A DNA stretch of 7,675 nucleotides from contig SLLF01000131.1 of the NCBI GenBank assembly GCA_007134175.1, forward strand, positions 1 through 7,675, read 5' to 3'. Numbering within the stretch: the stretch's first letter is position 1; every line of letters begins with the position of its first letter. Source of the DNA: Kiritimatiellia bacterium (GTDB lineage: Bacteria; Verrucomicrobiota; Kiritimatiellia; SLAD01). The notes under the pieces are model-generated. The model was not told the origin of the DNA, searched no databases, and saw nothing but the letters and a program-made list of their open reading frames with translations. Shown here one piece after another: positions 6,896 to 7,675 of the stretch. The position numbers were made by a program, and so were the translations under genes.

Positions 6896-6901
6896 ACATT
6901 A

Positions 6902-6922
6902 TGCGCCCGCAGAGCGGGCGCA
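6902..6922. repeat. Hairpin 2: 9-bp G+C-rich stem, 3-base loop
   Basis: TGCGCCCGC (6902-6910) pairs perfectly with GCGGGCGCA (6914-6922) around AGA. It begins only 7 bases after hairpin 1. The flanks lack the T-run of an intrinsic terminator on either strand. It sits between two divergent genes, where a regulatory or repeat-element role is more likely than termination. Confidence 0.7.
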
Positions 6923-6933
6923 AACGGGGCTGC

Positions 6934-6974
6934 CACGTTCGCGGCGTCCGACGACGCTGCGTCACGTTAGCGGC
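6934..6974. repeat. Pair of 12-bp direct repeats upstream of the DUF1805 gene
   Basis: CACGTTCGCGGC (6934-6945) and CACGTTAGCGGC (6963-6974) agree at 11 of 12 bases and start 29 bp apart. A small palindrome GACGC-T-GCGTC lies between them (6953-6963). The spacing is close to three helical turns, so paired protein binding is conceivable, but no known operator is recognised. Confidence 0.45.
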
Positions 6975-6999
6975 CGTGTATTGAGAGAAGTCAAGGGAT

Positions 7000-7006
7000 G
7001 GAGGTG
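7000..7006 (+). promoter_or_regulatory. Strong ribosome-binding site that decides the DUF1805 start
   Basis: GGAGGTG is a near-perfect anti-16S match. Its GGAGG core ends 5 bases before the ATG at 7010. The in-frame ATG at 6998 overlaps this site, so it is unlikely to be the start. Confidence 0.8.
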
Positions 7007-7009
7007 ATT

Positions 7010-7300
7010 ATGGCCATGCAGGAGACATTCGAAATCGATGGCGTACCGGCGGAAGGGTATGTCGTGCCGTTGGGCACCTGTAACCTGGTCTTTGCGAAAA
7101 AGGGCAATAGTCTGCTGGCCTGTGGTGCCATCGACATCGCCGCATTGGAGAAGCTCAATGTGGCGGCAGCGAAGGTGACCGGTGTAGCGACACTGGCAGA
7201 GTTGCTGGACGGCCAGGTACAGGCGGTGAACCAAAGCGCCGCGCGGCAGGGGGCCACGGTCGGCCAGACGGGCCGCGAAGCACTCGCCCGCATGGGTTGA
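7010..7300 (+). CDS. DUF1805 (YunC-like) family protein
   Basis: This small, probably cytosolic protein has 96 residues, the normal length for the DUF1805/YunC family, whose biochemical role is not established. Features that match the family are FEIDGVPAEGYVVPLGTCNLVFAKKGNSLLACGAIDI (7-43), with the conserved LACGAIDI core (36-43), then VAAAKVTGVATLAELLDGQVQAVNQSAARQG (51-81), the region that normally carries the TLDDLL-like motif, and the terminal VGQTGREALARM. There is no signal peptide or membrane segment. The start at 7010 is fixed by the GGAGGTG just upstream; a start at 6998 would add four residues. The gene is transcribed away from yggS and converges on the glycosyltransferase, with 11 bp between stops, so it appears to stand alone. 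Confidence 0.87.
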   Translation: MAMQETFEIDGVPAEGYVVPLGTCNLVFAKKGNSLLACGAIDIAALEKLNVAAAKVTGVATLAELLDGQVQAVNQSAARQGATVGQTGREALARMG

Positions 7301-7311
7301 TACGCGCAGGT

Positions 7312-7675
7312 TTAATCCACATAGCGGTACTTCAAGATGCACCAGATCGCGCGAAATCCATCGCGCCAGGTGATCTTTTTCCCCTCAGCATAGCTGCGGC
7401 CATAGTAGGAAATCGGCACTTCATACATCACCCAATTCCCCCGGGCCACCTTGGCCGTGATTTCCACCTCGAAACCGAAGCGGTTCTCTTTCAAATTCAG
7501 CGAGGCCAACACCTCGCGTTTGAATACCTTGTAGCAGACCTCCATGTCGGTCAGATTGATGTTGGTCATCATGTTGGACAAGGTGGTCAGGAAACGGTTG
7601 CCGACATAGTGCCAGTAATAGACCACCCGATGGGCTCCGCCGCCAAGGAAGCGGGAGCCGTAGACGACATCCGCG
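7312..7675 (-). CDS. Family-2 glycosyltransferase, C-terminal part (DPM1-like), N-terminus beyond right edge
   Basis: This is the last 120 residues of a glycosyltransferase that probably moves a sugar from a nucleotide donor to a polyprenyl-phosphate or glycan acceptor at the cytosolic face of the membrane. The frame is open to the window edge and begins [12 protein letters not shown], a classic GT-2 block after the DxD region. [23 protein letters not shown] follows, then [14 protein letters not shown] and the terminal [37 protein letters not shown], a tail very common in this DPM1-like group. An internal GTG at 7626 is not the start, because the conserved residues continue upstream of it. 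No C-terminal membrane segments are present, so it is of the soluble type. The donor and acceptor cannot be told, and the DxD and nucleotide-binding parts lie outside the window. Confidence 0.93.
   Translation of the reverse strand, partial: ADVVYGSRFLGGGAHRVVYYWHYVGNRFLTTLSNMMTNINLTDMEVCYKVFKREVLASLNLKENRFGFEVEITAKVARGNWVMYEVPISYYGRSYAEGKKITWRDGFRAIWCILKYRYVD

Noticed and set aside
6872..6922. Intrinsic terminator
   Set aside because: Neither hairpin is followed by a T-run on either strand, and the flanking genes diverge from the region, so no transcript is expected to end here.
6795..6972. Possible integron attC site (GCTTAAC ... GTTAGCG with palindromes between)
   Set aside because: The right-hand core does not fit GTTRRRY, the span is longer than usual attC sites, and there is no integrase or cassette pattern nearby.
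6962..7342. A 126-codon leftward open frame covering the DUF1805 gene
   Set aside because: The opposite strand has a strong ribosome-binding site and a clear DUF1805 match, so this frame is a shadow.

Overview
The window is a G+C-rich bacterial chromosomal segment with eight protein-coding genes, two of them cut by the window edges. There are no rRNA, tRNA or CRISPR features. The phylum cannot be fixed from the sequence. The HEAT-fused transporter, the DUF1805 protein and the large REP-type transposase would suit a PVC-group bacterium (Verrucomicrobiota, Kiritimatiellota or Planctomycetota), but this is a low-confidence guess. No gene-free stretch exceeds 300 bases; the longest is the 237-bp divergent region 6773-7009.

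Left part (1-2399): a Na+/phosphate cotransporter gene runs leftward off the edge (start at 1052). To its right lies a self-contained mobile unit (1141-2308): a 361-codon REP-associated tyrosine (Y1/HUH) transposase gene, also leftward, bounded by 27-bp inverted repeats that match at 25 of 27 positions. The transposase carries a DnaA-C-terminal-like helical region after the nuclease domain and ends inside one of the repeats.

Middle part (2400-6772): a rightward gene encodes a 702-residue major-facilitator-type membrane protein fused to a C-terminal cytosolic helical-repeat (HEAT-like) domain. Its stop overlaps by 16 bp the 3' end of a leftward three-gene operon. That operon reads yggS (PLP homeostasis protein), proC (pyrroline-5-carboxylate reductase, last step of proline synthesis), then a small membrane-anchored protein of unknown function. 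yggS and proC share an ATGA stop/start overlap, and the third gene begins 4 bp after proC. yggS has a good -10 hexamer placed so that transcription would start at about its ATG, so the mRNA could be leaderless.

Right part (6773-7675): the divergent region between yggS and a DUF1805 gene holds two adjacent hairpins and an 11/12 direct repeat that no gene explains. The 96-residue DUF1805 gene follows a strong Shine-Dalgarno sequence. It converges, with an 11-bp gap, on the 3' end of a family-2 glycosyltransferase (dolichol-phosphate-mannose-synthase-like) that runs in from the right edge.

Most of the window is ordinary core metabolism and transport. The parts worth a second look are the inverted-repeat-bounded transposase unit, the transporter-HEAT fusion, and the structured divergent intergenic region.
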